Below, in pieces: positions 46,441 to 56,772 of a DNA stretch of 64,000 nt. A program made the translations under genes and the position numbers. Within the stretch, counting starts at the first letter, position 1, and each line of letters begins with the position of its first letter. A model generated the notes under the pieces. That model made no database searches. It saw only the letters and a program-made list of their open reading frames with translations, and was not told the DNA's origin. Source of the stretch: Gentiana macrophylla (Eukaryota > Streptophyta > Magnoliopsida > Gentianales > Gentianaceae). The stretch covers positions 58,225,852 through 58,289,851 of the forward strand of contig CM047815.1 in assembly GCA_026214975.1 (NCBI GenBank). Direction: 5' to 3'.

Positions 46441-47058
46441 GAGGATAAAGACAGATAGATGGAGACGTTATGGAAAGAGGAGTAAAAGGATGCAGATAGA
46501 TAGAGACGTTTATTGAAAGAGGCGTTATGGGGAGAGGGAATTATTGGGGAGTGTAATCGAGGAGAATATGTGGAGTAAATTGAAAGGAGGAAGGTTCTAG
46601 GAAAAGAGGAGGGGATGCGGAGAAAAGGGTTTGGATATTAAAACTATTAGGTTGTGTAGATAGGCTGGTCTTGGAATATTTAGAGAAGGGGCTGGCCTAA
46701 GTATTTTTGGAATAATATATGTATGTAGACAATAAAATAATCTTAAACATAATGTAATACAAATATAGATATTATAATGTTATATGTCACATGACAATTG
46801 TAAGGAAGTGATGTAATGACCGAGATCATTTGGCACATAAAATTGAGCTCATAATGTGACATATACATAAACTTAGATAAAATACTTATAAGATAATTCA
46901 TGTCACATAGAAAGCTTTAGTGTAACATAAACATGATATAGATCAAGTAAGTGTAATATAATAGGATATTGATTAAGAATTTATAACAATACAAAGTCAC
47001 ATATAAAACATATTAGAAGTTAAACTTGTAGTGACTTGATAATTTTCAAACATATGTC
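46441..47058. other. Unassigned stretch
   Basis: Contains an imperfect repeat of AGATAGATxGAGACGTT at about 46452 and 46495, then AT-rich DNA. Nothing else seen. Confidence 0.3.
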
Positions 47059-47964
47059 ATATATTTTTTTATAGCCTGAATGACCAAAAAAAAAAAAAAA
47101 AATCGCGTCCTGCTCCAGTTTTTTCTTTTCTTTTTTTTCTATTTTCTCCTCGATTTCAAAACGCTCATATCTTTTAATCCAGAGATCCAAACGCGATAAA
47201 AATTTCACTGATTTTTTTTTATTTTCTGATGCTCTTCGTTTTGAGACTTGGTTCGATATAATTTCATCGTTTTTAGTGAGATTATTTATCGAAATTACAT
47301 TCGGTGGATCTCAGGTGAATCTCGAAAATCAGTAAATATCGATAGTGAATTTCGTACAATAGTGAATTTTGACAGCGAATTTTCTGAAATCAAATCGGAA
47401 TATGTTGAATGTGGATAAAAATTTTGGTGAAATAATTTTCAAATTTGGAGTTATAGATGGAATGCTATGAATGTTTAAAAAAAAATTGATGAAAGAGAAA
47501 GTGTGTTTTTTTTTTTCTTTTTCTGGGGAAATGGCTAAGATTTTATAAATGACAAAAAAAAAATCTCAGTCATTTCCCCAGAAAAAGAAAAAAAAACAAC
47601 ACACTTTCTCTCTTATCCATCTTTTTTAAACATTCATAGCATTCCATCTATAACTCCAAATTTGAAAATTCTTTCACCAAATTTTTTATCCACATCCAAC
47701 ATATTCCGATTTGATTTTAGAAAATTCGCTGTCAAAATTCACTATTGTACGAAATTGACTATCGATATTTACTGATTTTCAGGATTCAATGGGGAGATCG
47801 ATTGAGTGAATTTCGACGGTAAATCTCACGAAAAAACGATGTAATTATATCGAACCAAGTCTCAAAACGAAGAGCATCAAAAAATAAAAAAAAATCAGTG
47901 AAATTTTTATCGCGTTTGGATCTCTAGATCAAGAGATATGAGCATTTGAAATCGAGGAGGAAAG

Positions 47965-47996
<32 letters not shown>

Positions 47997-48071
47997 CTAG
48001 AGTAGGATGTGATTTTTATTTATTTATTTTTTTTAATTTTTTTTATCATTCAGGCTATAAAAAAATATAAT
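47059..48071. mobile_element. Long foldback (inverted repeat) element, about 1 kb
   Basis: Left arm 47059-47546 is inverted in 47556-48071 with high but imperfect similarity: ATAGCCTGAATGA at 47071 pairs with TCATTCAGGCTAT at 48046, AAACGCGATAAAAATTTCAC pairs with its complement near 47900, and CTTTTTCTGGGGAAATG pairs with CATTTCCCCAGAAAAAG at the centre. The arms are almost the whole element, leaving a loop of about 10 bases. No target duplication and no transposase. It sits against the truncated 5' LTR of the next copia element. Confidence 0.85.
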
Positions 48072-48109
48072 GGAGCTGGGTTATGTATATATATATTTTT
48101 TCATTAACT

Positions 48110-48297
48110 GCCATAGGGTGTACTCTAGTTAGTTACACCTAGATTTCTGTGTAGATAGATTGTGAGAATCTATCCATATATCATCATCTTGTACTGTTGG
48201 TTTTATCATGACTATCAAAATATGAATGAACCTGCTGAGCTCATCTTCTTGGAGCTGAATCAATGATAATTGTTCTTATTTCTATTTACTGAAATCA
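48110..48297 (+). repeat. 5' LTR of the Retrofit-type element (start missing)
   Basis: CATAGGGTGTACTCTAGTTA through TTTACTGAAATCA matches the 3' LTR at 54558-54746. The bases before 48110 do not match, so the LTR start has been lost next to the foldback. Confidence 0.8.
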
Positions 48298-48301
48298 AAC
48301 T

Positions 48302-48313
48302 TGGTATCAAAGC
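48302..48313 (+). other. Primer binding site (initiator tRNA-Met)
   Basis: TGGTATCAAAGC, one mismatch from the canonical TGGTATCAGAGC. Confidence 0.85.
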
Positions 48314-48328
48314 TATTAGACTCGCGTC

Positions 48329-49560
48329 ATGAGTTCTGGGGCCAAAAATACCTCAACCGGAGTTGCTGCTACAACAACCATGGAAGCGGTCAGCACTCCA
48401 ACATCAGCGCTCAGCACTCCGGCACCGGTATCTGAAGAAATGAGAGCTACAACAGCTGGTGGTCGTCTTCAGTCTTACGCTAGCTCAATCTTTGGTTCTG
48501 TGCCGTATCCAGGTTTTCTGTTTCCAACTCGGAGTTCAACGGTGGGATTCCATTTACACTGATAAATGGCTCTGTTCTTCCTCCTTCTTTTCCGATGATG
48601 TCCACACCCCTTAGATCGTCATCTCCTAGCCCATGTGTGCAGTCCAGCTCACCATTCCAAAGCCATCTTAATCAGACATGCACGGTCAAACTGAAAAGAG
48701 AAAATTATCTTTTCTGGAAATACACTATTCTCCCCATTGTTAGAGGTCACAAGATGGAAGATCTTCTTCTTGGAACACGACCCAGACCCCCAGACTTAAG
48801 TAGGATCAGTTCTGTTCCAAATCTGGCTCTAGAAGAATGGAAAACTGCAGATCAACTCTTAATGGGTGGCTTAGCTCTCTACGATGAGGAAGCTCTAATT
48901 GAAGTGATGGGGTGTAATACATCTCATGAAGTGTGGTCTACTCTGGAAGTCCTGTTCAATAATCAGTCGAGGCAAGGATGCTTGAGTTCAAAAGTGCCAC
49001 GACCTAAAAGCGAAAAGGGTCCAAGTCATGAGTGATTACCTAGCTCAAATGAAGTCATACAAAGTGTGTTTAAGTGGCTGACTAGTTATCCTATATCCAG
49101 GTCTGAGCTGATTTTAGCAGCATTGGGAGGATTGGACAAAGAGTATGAGGCTGTGATAGTGAATATCACTTCCAGAATAGGTGAAATCCCAGCTTTTGAC
49201 TCATGAAAGGTTGTTGGCCAGGTTTAATCCCATGTTCTTTGGAATACAAAGGAATCTGCGCAAGCAAACACTGGTCGCTTACTCACGAGGAGTTAATACA
49301 GGAAATAGATCTTCAGTGAGACCAAATTCCAACACTGGACAAAATAATTATAGAGGCAGAGGGGGCTCCAAAGGTGGTAGGAACAGAGGTGGAAGATCAG
49401 GTGGCAGAAATGCAGGTGGAAACAGGCCTACTTGTCAATTGTGTGGAAAGAGTGGTCATGTTGTTGTTGACTGCTGGCACAGATTTGAGCATGATTTCCA
49501 AGGCCCTTCAAATGCTACTGCTGCTCAATCTGGAGGTCCTAAGCAGATTTCTGCTTTGTA
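48329..49560 (+). pseudogene. Retrofit-type gag with zinc knuckle, frameshifted
   Basis: Starts MSSGAKNTSTGVAATTTMEA. After a frame change near 48560, VKLKRENYLFWKYTILPIVR at about 48686-48745 is the conserved gag start, followed by GHKMEDLLLGTRPRPP, LALEEWKTADQLLMGGL and CNTSHEVWSTLEVLFNNQSR, all classic UBN2-type gag. Another frameshift and stops fall at 48975-49200 (SDYLAQMKSYKVCLS is in a different frame). The C-terminus (49181-49560) is R/G-rich with the CCHC knuckle CQLCGKSGHVVVDC, then WHRFEHDFQG. A single intact polypeptide is not possible. Confidence 0.85.
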
Positions 49561-51903
49561 GCCACTCCTAATACTGTTTCAGATCATTCCTGGTACATGG
49601 ATAGTGGTGCAACCAACCATGTTACTTCAGATGCAGGTAATATCATTATTGACAGTAGGTACAATGGTAAGGATACTCTCATTGTAGGTAATGGTGAACA
49701 ACTTGAAATTACTCACTGTGTTGCACACTGATCATAGAACTTTGCACCTGCATAATGTTCTCCATGTTCCCAGAATCACAAAAAATCTTTTAAGTATTTC
49801 CAAGTTGATTTCTGACAATCCAATAACTGTTGAGTTTGATGATTTACTTTGTATTGTGAAGGAAAAAGTTACAGGGACAATGCTTCTCAAGGGGCAGCTT
49901 CAGGATGGTCTATACAAGATAGCAATACCTCTTAGTGTATGCACTCAGACCTCCCTTCACTCCAACTCCTTGTCTACTTGTTTTCATGCTTCTAAAACTT
50001 CAGTGAGTTGTAATAATCCTGATGTAAACCCTGATGTTTGGCACAGGAGACTGGGCCATCCATCCAGTCAGATTCTTTCTTTTATTTTGAATGATTGTAA
50101 TGTTAAGACATCTGGTATTTTATCCTTCTGTGAGTCATGCCAACTTGGCAAAAGTCATAAATTGTTTCATCCTGTGTCTAAATCTCATGCTAAGACTGTG
50201 TTTGAGCTTGTTCACACTGATTTATGGGGACCTGCACCTGTAAAATCTGTAGAAGGATATTCCTACTATGTTCATTTTATAGATGACCACACTAGGCACA
50301 CATGGATCTATCCCTTAAAGTCTAAGTCAGACACCTTTAATGTTTTCCAGAAGTTTAAAGCCTTGGTGGAAACTCAATTTTCCACTAAGATCAAATGCCT
50401 TCAATCTGATTGGGGTGGTGAATACAGATCCTTCCAGACCTATCTTGATACTGAAGGTATCAAATTTAGACACCATTGCCCCCATGATCATGCCCAACAT
50501 GGTAGGGCAGAAAGGAAACATAGGCATATAGTTGAGACAAGGTTGACCCTCCTTGCTCAAGATAGTATGCCACTAAGATACTGGTGGTACAGTTTTCAGC
50601 CTGCTGCCCACCTAATCAACAGTCTGCCTACCCCTGTGTTGCATCACAAGTCCTCTGAAGAGTGTCTGTTTCAATCCAAACCAAACTACCAGAGGTTCAA
50701 AGTTTTTGTATGTGCTGTGTACCCCAATTTAAGACCTTATCAAAGTCCCAAATTTCAGTTCCACACAAAAAGATGTGTTAACTTAGGTCTTAGCCCTATT
50801 CACAAAGGCTATATGTGTCTTGATGACACTGGAAGGATTTACATTTCCAACAATGTTGTTTTTTATGAAGGTACCTTTCCTTTTTCCCAAGGCTTCCTTC
50901 AAGGTCATTTTTCTCAAGTCATAGTTGATCATTTCCTGTCCAGTACATCTCTCAGTCTGGCATCCACTCAGCAAGAGGGGGAAAAGACAGACATCCTGAG
51001 CAGCCTGCCTGAGAAGGACATTGTTACCAGTGATCAGGTATTACAAAATACACCTCTACAAAATTCACCAAACACTCCACATAGGCAAAATTCACAAGAT
51101 ACTGCACACTATTTCCCTAATGATGGCAATACCACCTCCTTCACACCTTCACCAGCTGCTAGCTCACAACACACCCCTACTACTTCACCTGTGGTTCAGT
51201 ACATAGAGAATTCATCCTCAATAGAAACTCAGAGTGATGCATCCTCCAGTCCTTCACCACCTGCCACACAACACAAGGTGCATCCCATGCAGACTAGGTC
51301 AAAAAGTGGGATTTTCAAACCCAAGGTGTACTCTACTGCTATTGCTAGTGCTCACTCTTTTCCTACTGAGCCTGTTACTGTAAATGAAGCTGTACAAAGG
51401 CCAGAATGGAAGGAAGCCATGAAACATGAGTATAGGGCTCTTATACACAACAAGACTTGGGATCTTGTAAAACTACCTCCAGGACAAAGTATTGTGGGGA
51501 ACAGATGGATTTTCAAATTGAAACTTAAGCCAGATGGTACTGTTTTGAAGCACAAAGCTAGAATTGTGGCAAAGGGGTACATCCAAAGCTATGGAATTGA
51601 CTACAATGAGACTTTCAGTCCAGTAGCTAAGTCCTCAACAATCAGAATTATGCTTACCTTAGCCGTTTCCATGAATTGGCCTATACATCAGATTGATATT
51701 AATAATGCTTTCCTCAATGAACCCTTACATGAACCTATGTTCATGGAACAGCCAGAAGGTTTTGTTGATCCTGCAAAGCCACACTTTGTGTGCAAATTGA
51801 ATAAGGCCCTATATGGTCTGAAACAGGCACCTAGAGCTTGGTTTGATGCTCTAAGATCTCAGATGCTGAGTTGGGGGTTTGTTCAGTCTGTATGTGATAC
51901 ATG
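49561..51903 (+). pseudogene. Retrofit-type pol part 1: protease, integrase, RT N-terminal half
   Basis: Protease SWYMDSGATNHVTSD at about 49588-49632 (D-S-G) is in a different frame from the following long ORF, which begins at 49691. Then LHNVLHVPRITKNLLSISKL, GAG-pre-integrase VWHRRLGHPSSQILSF with CESCQLGK, and integrase HTDLWGPAPVK, FIDDHTRHTWIYPL, LQSDWGGEYRSF and GRAERKHRHIVE (D-D-E kept; the QxGxAER motif is QHGRAER). A P/S/T-rich linker follows (about 51000-51340). RT: RPEWKEAMKHEYRALIHNKT, KHKARIVAKGYIQSYGIDYN, IHQIDINNAFLNEPLHEPMF and [19 protein letters not shown]. It breaks at SVCDT (51903) where the solo LTR begins. The ORF is open for about 737 codons. Confidence 0.9.
51899..51903. 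repeat. Target site duplication ACATG (left)
   Basis: Identical to 53494-53498; flanks the solo LTR in RT. Confidence 0.9.
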
Positions 51904-53493
51904 TGTTCGATAAAACTAGTTTTAAATTTATTTTATCGGAATACCCCAAGTATAAGGCTCGTAGTATAGGGTGTTACCGAGTCGTCCTAAGGGAATCGTA
52001 TAATTATCGGATTACAGTATAGTTATTAAATCGATTATGTCACTAATTATTACCTAAAACTAAGGTTGTAGTTAATTATAAAGCAGAAACTAAGAACAAT
52101 GGCTAAAATAGCAGAAAACAGAAAAACTTCAATAATGGACGGGCGTTCACTATGGGTGGACGCGCGTCTGCTAGCGTGCTGGAAACTAAGATATGCAGAA
52201 AACAATAACTAAAGTTCTGAAATTAACTAGACGTAGCAGTAAAAGTTGATAACAAACGATTTGATTTATCAAAGAATTAAAAGAACAGTAGAACAGCCAG
52301 AATCAACCACACAACAATCACACAACCATTTTATGATCAGAATACGATTTTATTGGTATGATCAATCTCAAAATCGATTTAAATTCCTTAACTCAATTCC
52401 TAAGGTTTTGTTTTCTTTTCCAAGCAAAACAATTTAACGTGCAGCACAAGATCATCAATTTGTTCCCAAATTACATAACCCAATTAACAACAAATAATTC
52501 CTCAAAATATTATTAATTGTATCGATTGAAAAGGTTCTATTGTTGAATCATATTTCCATACAAATTCAAAGCAACATGTGGTTTCATTGACATTCCTATC
52601 TAACAAAACACTTAACAATCAATCCAAATACCAATCGATAAATAAAATACAATATTCGAAATCATAAATAAGATAACCTAACAATTCATGGTTGTGGTGA
52701 TGTTGATGTGGTATCCTCCAGTTGCTCTACTGTTGTATGCTTAGCCTTGCATCCTTGAGATGATCCAAGACACGATTGAAGGGAAGAAACTCATAGTTTC
52801 GTAGGGTTTTTGGTGCGGCTGCTCTCCTATGTGCGGCTGCTGTGTGGTATATGTTTTAGGGTTGGGATATCGCATGTATTTATAGGAAACTGAGGCGGCT
52901 AGGGTTAAAAATCGGCGGCGGACGCCCGTCCAGAAGGGTAGACGCCCGTCCAGAATGCAAAACATATTTGAGTCGGGCCGAGCTAGGGTTGGACGCACGT
53001 CCTATGCAAAATTGGACGCCAGTCCAGCAAAATCCTCAACATCCTGAATCAAAATTCTCGGTGGGCGCTTGATCCGAGAATCTCGACGTCGTCCAGATAG
53101 CTTCCTGAATTTGAGACCTTCTCTTGCTGGACGCTCGTTCAACCTCTTAGACGCCCGTCCAGGGGACGGGACATGCAGCCGCTCGTTCAGATGCTGGAAC
53201 TTCCACCTTCAAAGCACGATTAAACACTTCAAATCTAGTAACACAACTCCCAGCTTTTTCAGTCGCATTTAACACCTGCAAGTCATTGAAAGCATACCAA
53301 AGTGTAACACAACTCAAACCAACATAAAATCATCATTTTAAGCACGTAATTGGCACGTTTTACACTTTTTATAACTTTAAAACCATTCCTTCAATTTATT
53401 CATTTAATACGTAATTTTCTATAAAAATTGCTAAAACACGGGGATTATTGTTATGAAATATTGCAATATAAATCATAAAATTCACCGAGAACA
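51904..53493 (-). mobile_element. Solo LTR of a Ty3/gypsy-type element inserted in copia RT
   Basis: TGTTCGATAAAAC to TCACCGAGAACA, 1590 bases, flanked by ACATG. No internal primer site, PPT or coding region. Orientation minus is inferred from a TATA motif on that strand (CCTATAAATACATGCG at about 52886-52871) and from the left end (AGTATAGGGTGTTACCGAGT), which resembles LTR 3' termini. Upstream of the TATA on the minus strand lie at least six GACGC(C/A/T)CGTCC-type inverted words (52921-53165). Produced by recombination between two LTRs after insertion. Confidence 0.9.
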
Positions 53494-54540
53494 ACATGCC
53501 TGTTTATGTTGAAGCATGAAGATAAGGTGCTATTTGCTCTTGTATATGTTGATGACATCCTACTTACTGGGAGCTCTACAAAGTTGATTCAAAGGTTCAT
53601 CAAGTTGCTGGATGCTAAGTTCTCCCTCAAGGATCTGGGGCCAGTCTCACACTTCTTGGGGATGCAGGTGACAAGAAACAGTTCAGGTTTGTACTTGACT
53701 CAAACCTATTATGCTACATAGTTACTTAAAAGACTGAATATGGAACATCTTAAGCCTTGTCCTACTCCTATGGTGGCTGGTAAACAGCTGATGCCCAAAC
53801 AAGGCACTCATTTGGCAAATCCTGGGATACACAGAAGTGCCATAGGAGCTCTTCAGTATCTGACTCTGACAAGACCAGATATAGCATACATTGTTAATAC
53901 TCTAAGTCAGTACATGCAAGAGCCCTACACAGAACATTGGCAAGCATTGAAAAGGCTGCTGAGGTTTGTACAAGGAACATTGAGACAAGGGTTGCACTTC
54001 ATTCCCAGCCAGAGTCTGGAATTGCATGGGTTTACTGATGCCAATTGGGCTGCTTGTCCAGCAGATAGGAAGTCTACTGGGGGATACTGTGTGTATCTTG
54101 GAAAGTCATTGATTACTTGGAGTTCTAAAAAGCAGTAAGTGGTAGCAAGATCCAGTTGTGAGTCAGAATACAGGGCTTTATCAAATCTGGGAGCAGAAAT
54201 TCTGTGGATAATGCAAATGCTTGAGGAAATCAAATTCAGGCTACCAGCTACGCCCATTCTGTGGTGTGATAATACAGGGGCTACTACTCTAGCTCAGAAT
54301 CCTGCATATCATGCTAGAACTAAACACATTAAAGTGGATGTTCACTTCATTAGGAACTTGGTTCTTGACAAGAAGTTAAAAGTGTGCTACATACCTTCAA
54401 CAGCTCAGATAGCTGATGTCTTTACCAAGTCTTTTCCTATAAAAGCTTTCTGCCATTTCAAAGACAAACTAAATGTGACTGAACCCCATGTTAGTTTGAG
54501 AAGGGGTGAAAGAGAAAAGGGTATTAGTGGAAATAACTAA
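53494..54540 (+). pseudogene. Retrofit-type pol part 2: RT C-terminal half and RNase H
   Basis: It resumes exactly where part 1 stopped: CLFMLKHEDKVLFALVYVDD (YVDD at about 53542), ILLTGSSTKLIQRFIKLLD, DLGPVSHFLGMQVTRNSSGL and LTQTYYAT, then an in-frame TAG at 53719. RNase H: LTRPDIAYIVNTLSQYM, GFTDANWAACPADRKSTGGY, SSKKQ, an in-frame TAA at 54136-54138, ARSSCESEYRALSNLGAEIL, LWCDNTGATTLAQNP, ARTKHIKVDVHFIRN and STAQIADVFTKSFP. The catalytic acidic residues are visible (D in FTDAN, E in SESEYRAL, D in CDN). Confidence 0.9.
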
Positions 54541-54557
54541 TAGTGTATGTGATGAGT

Positions 54558-54746
54558 CATAGGGTGTACTCTAGTTAGTTACACCTAGATTTCTGTGTAG
54601 ATAGATTATGAGAATCTATCCATATATCATCATCTTTGTACTGTTGGTTTTATCATGACTAACAAAATATGAATGAACCTGCTGAGCTCATCTTCTTGGA
54701 GCTGAATCAATGATAATTGTTCTTATTTCTATTTACTGAAATCAAA
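54558..54746 (+). repeat. 3' LTR of the Retrofit-type element
   Basis: CATAGGGTGTACTCTAG to TTTACTGAAATCA matches the 5' LTR. The true start may be TGAAAGAGAAAAGGG at 54506, right after GTTTGAGAAGGGG, which would serve as the polypurine tract. Then the LTR is about 240 bases. Confidence 0.75.
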
Positions 54747-55187
54747 CTTACATAATACTTGTGCTGCTGTCAATAAAAAAGAAATAAATATTACTCGGAA
54801 AAAAAGTTACATATCCCCCTGAGGAGCATATAGAGCATAATAAAGCTTTCCTGAACAAGATGATAATTAATAAGCCAATCTCCAATCAATAAGGGTTGTA
54901 GCTGCTGCTGTTGCTGTTGCTGTTGCGTCCACCACCACGCCCTCTATCATTGTTGCTGCTACGCCTTCCCTCACTTGAACCTCCTCCGCCTCTTCCTCCT
55001 CCTGACCCTCCACCGCTACCACTACGGCCACCCACCCTATGTGAAGTTGGTGTTCTATATGAAGGAGCTGTTATGGGTGCGGCATGTATTCCCGGCTGTT
55101 GCCTGCGATTAAAATAAATGCAACTGCGCATCAGTTATCATGTCCACAAAATAGTCAAAATACAATTAGCAGCTTCACAATCAATCA

Positions 55188-55192
<5 letters not shown>

Positions 55193-55268
<76 letters not shown>
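55193..55268. repeat. (TA)n microsatellite, about 76 bases
   Basis: Uninterrupted TA dinucleotides in the intron between the last two exons of the LIF2-like pseudogene, six bases from the splice donor at 55273. Length in the assembly is unreliable for such a tract. Confidence 0.95.
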
Positions 55269-55269
<1 letters not shown>

Positions 55270-55352
55270 TTACAGTACATATCCAATCCGTCCATCAGGC
55301 AAAACCATTGGTATCATTGCCAACCCTGCAGGAGCAGCTCCTCTTCCATACA

Positions 55353-55518
55353 GTGGCGGATCCAGAATGATTATCCAGCGGGGTCCGTAAATATTTAACA
55401 CAGTAAATATTTTATTTTACGGGGTTCGAAATATTTTTCTATAGGTAAAATATAGAGTATTTCTATTTTTAACGGGATCCGCGGACCCCCTTTACTAAAG
55501 GGTAGATCCGCCCCTGCG
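55353..55518. mobile_element. hAT- or Mutator-like MITE inside an exon
   Basis: Ends CAGTGGCGGATC (from 55351) and, inverted, CAGGGGCGGATC (to 55517), about 166 bases, non-coding. TTCCATACA is present on both sides (55344-55352 and 55519-55527). CAG termini suggest hAT with an 8-base duplication; read as a 9-base duplication it would fit Mutator. It splits the exon coding PMMYGRGAAPAGLAMIPM. Confidence 0.8.
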
Positions 55519-56767
55519 TTCCATACATCATTGGCTGCAAATATGCCAAACAAACCATATTACATGACGAATTGAATGTTATTCCTACAATTCAAAAGCG
55601 AAAAAAAAATCACACATACGCAAGCTAGAGCCTAGAAAGTACACTCACTTTCTCGTATGGAAAAAATAATATCTGAAAATTTATTCAAGAAATCCCTCAA
55701 GTAATAAAATTAGGGATTTCCCGTTTTATTTTAAGCTGCACAGTAATGACTATCATTCTCTGCATCTAAGCGTAGCCCCTAATATAAAGTAGTAAATACA
55801 TTGTTTTCAGCTTCATTGATTAGGCAAATATACAGAGTCTGATTTTCTATCGGTTCCACTTTCTGTGAAACTCGTAATTGTTTGCAAATTAGTCATTTAG
55901 GCTACAAAGCGCGCCTATATTCGGTCGCTTTTCACACAATGACAAGTCTTTCACAAAAAGGACAATCACAAAGTTGCAAAGGTATTGTGCAGATGTTCTT
56001 GAGTTAAGGCGGCTATCTAAGGCAATACAAACCGGTTCTTAAGAGTGTAATGACAAAAATCCATCTCCATCAGACATCCGAAAGAAGTTACACGAGCATA
56101 GCTTTTGTGAAAGAACAAAAAATAACGGAACCAATCACACAAGCGCCAGGGCTAAAAGATCACTTACTTGGGCAAGACCTGCACCGAGAGAGCATTGTAT
56201 CCACCAACAAAACCATATCCACCAGCAGAAGGATAAGACGGAAGCATGGTTGGCTTCTGCATGGTTGGCGCCTCCAGAAGATTTATGGTCTACCTGTGGC
56301 TTTGCCAGAGAGCATTCCAGAAGTTGTCCTGCCAAAATATACTAGTAAACAAAACTTTACATACCAGGTAGCCTTTCAGGGCATAATTAAGGTAAAAGAA
56401 TTCAAAGTTGTTATGACATCCGCGCGCATACCATCTATTTCATATTTCTCGGTATTCTTTATTGCTTTCATTGCACTTGACTTCTCCGCAAAATGAACAA
56501 ACCCAAACCTACTGTTTTCATGCCCTACTTTGGCAGGGGGCAAAATCACCTTTGTGATCTTCCCATGATGTTGATCCTGTGTAATATCCTTTGGCAGATT
56601 TTTCACATTGACAGCTTTAACCTGGTACCATGTCGAAGGAAATGGGAAGAAAGTAAGAAAATTTAAAACAAGGACGAAAAATAAGTTCCAACATCATCCT
56701 TTGGGAGTATTCAGAGCAAAATTTTGGCATATAATAAAGTGCAACTACCAACTAGACAACACATACA

Positions 56768-56772
56768 CATCA
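56768..56772. repeat. Target site duplication CATCA (left)
   Basis: Matches 58735-58739 on the other side of the solo LTR. Confidence 0.9.

Larger units (their letters stand above)
48110..54750 (+). mobile_element. Retrofit/Ale-type Ty1/copia element, split by a solo LTR
   Basis: Remaining 5' LTR (48110-48297), primer site (48302-48313), gag, protease, integrase, RT, RNase H, then 3' LTR to about 54746. An unrelated solo LTR interrupts RT at 51904. Over about 187 shared bases the LTRs show about three differences, so it is the youngest copia element here. The zinc knuckle and the WYxDSGATNHxT protease are those of the Retrofit/Ale lineage. Gag and RNase H carry frameshifts and stops. Confidence 0.85.

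Noticed and set aside
54911..55117. Proline-rich plus-strand ORF
   Set aside because: Antisense shadow of the glycine/arginine-rich tail of the LIF2-like pseudogene.
55084..55398. Plus-strand ORFs with long YI or IYIY runs
   Set aside because: Translation of the TA microsatellite; no coding value.
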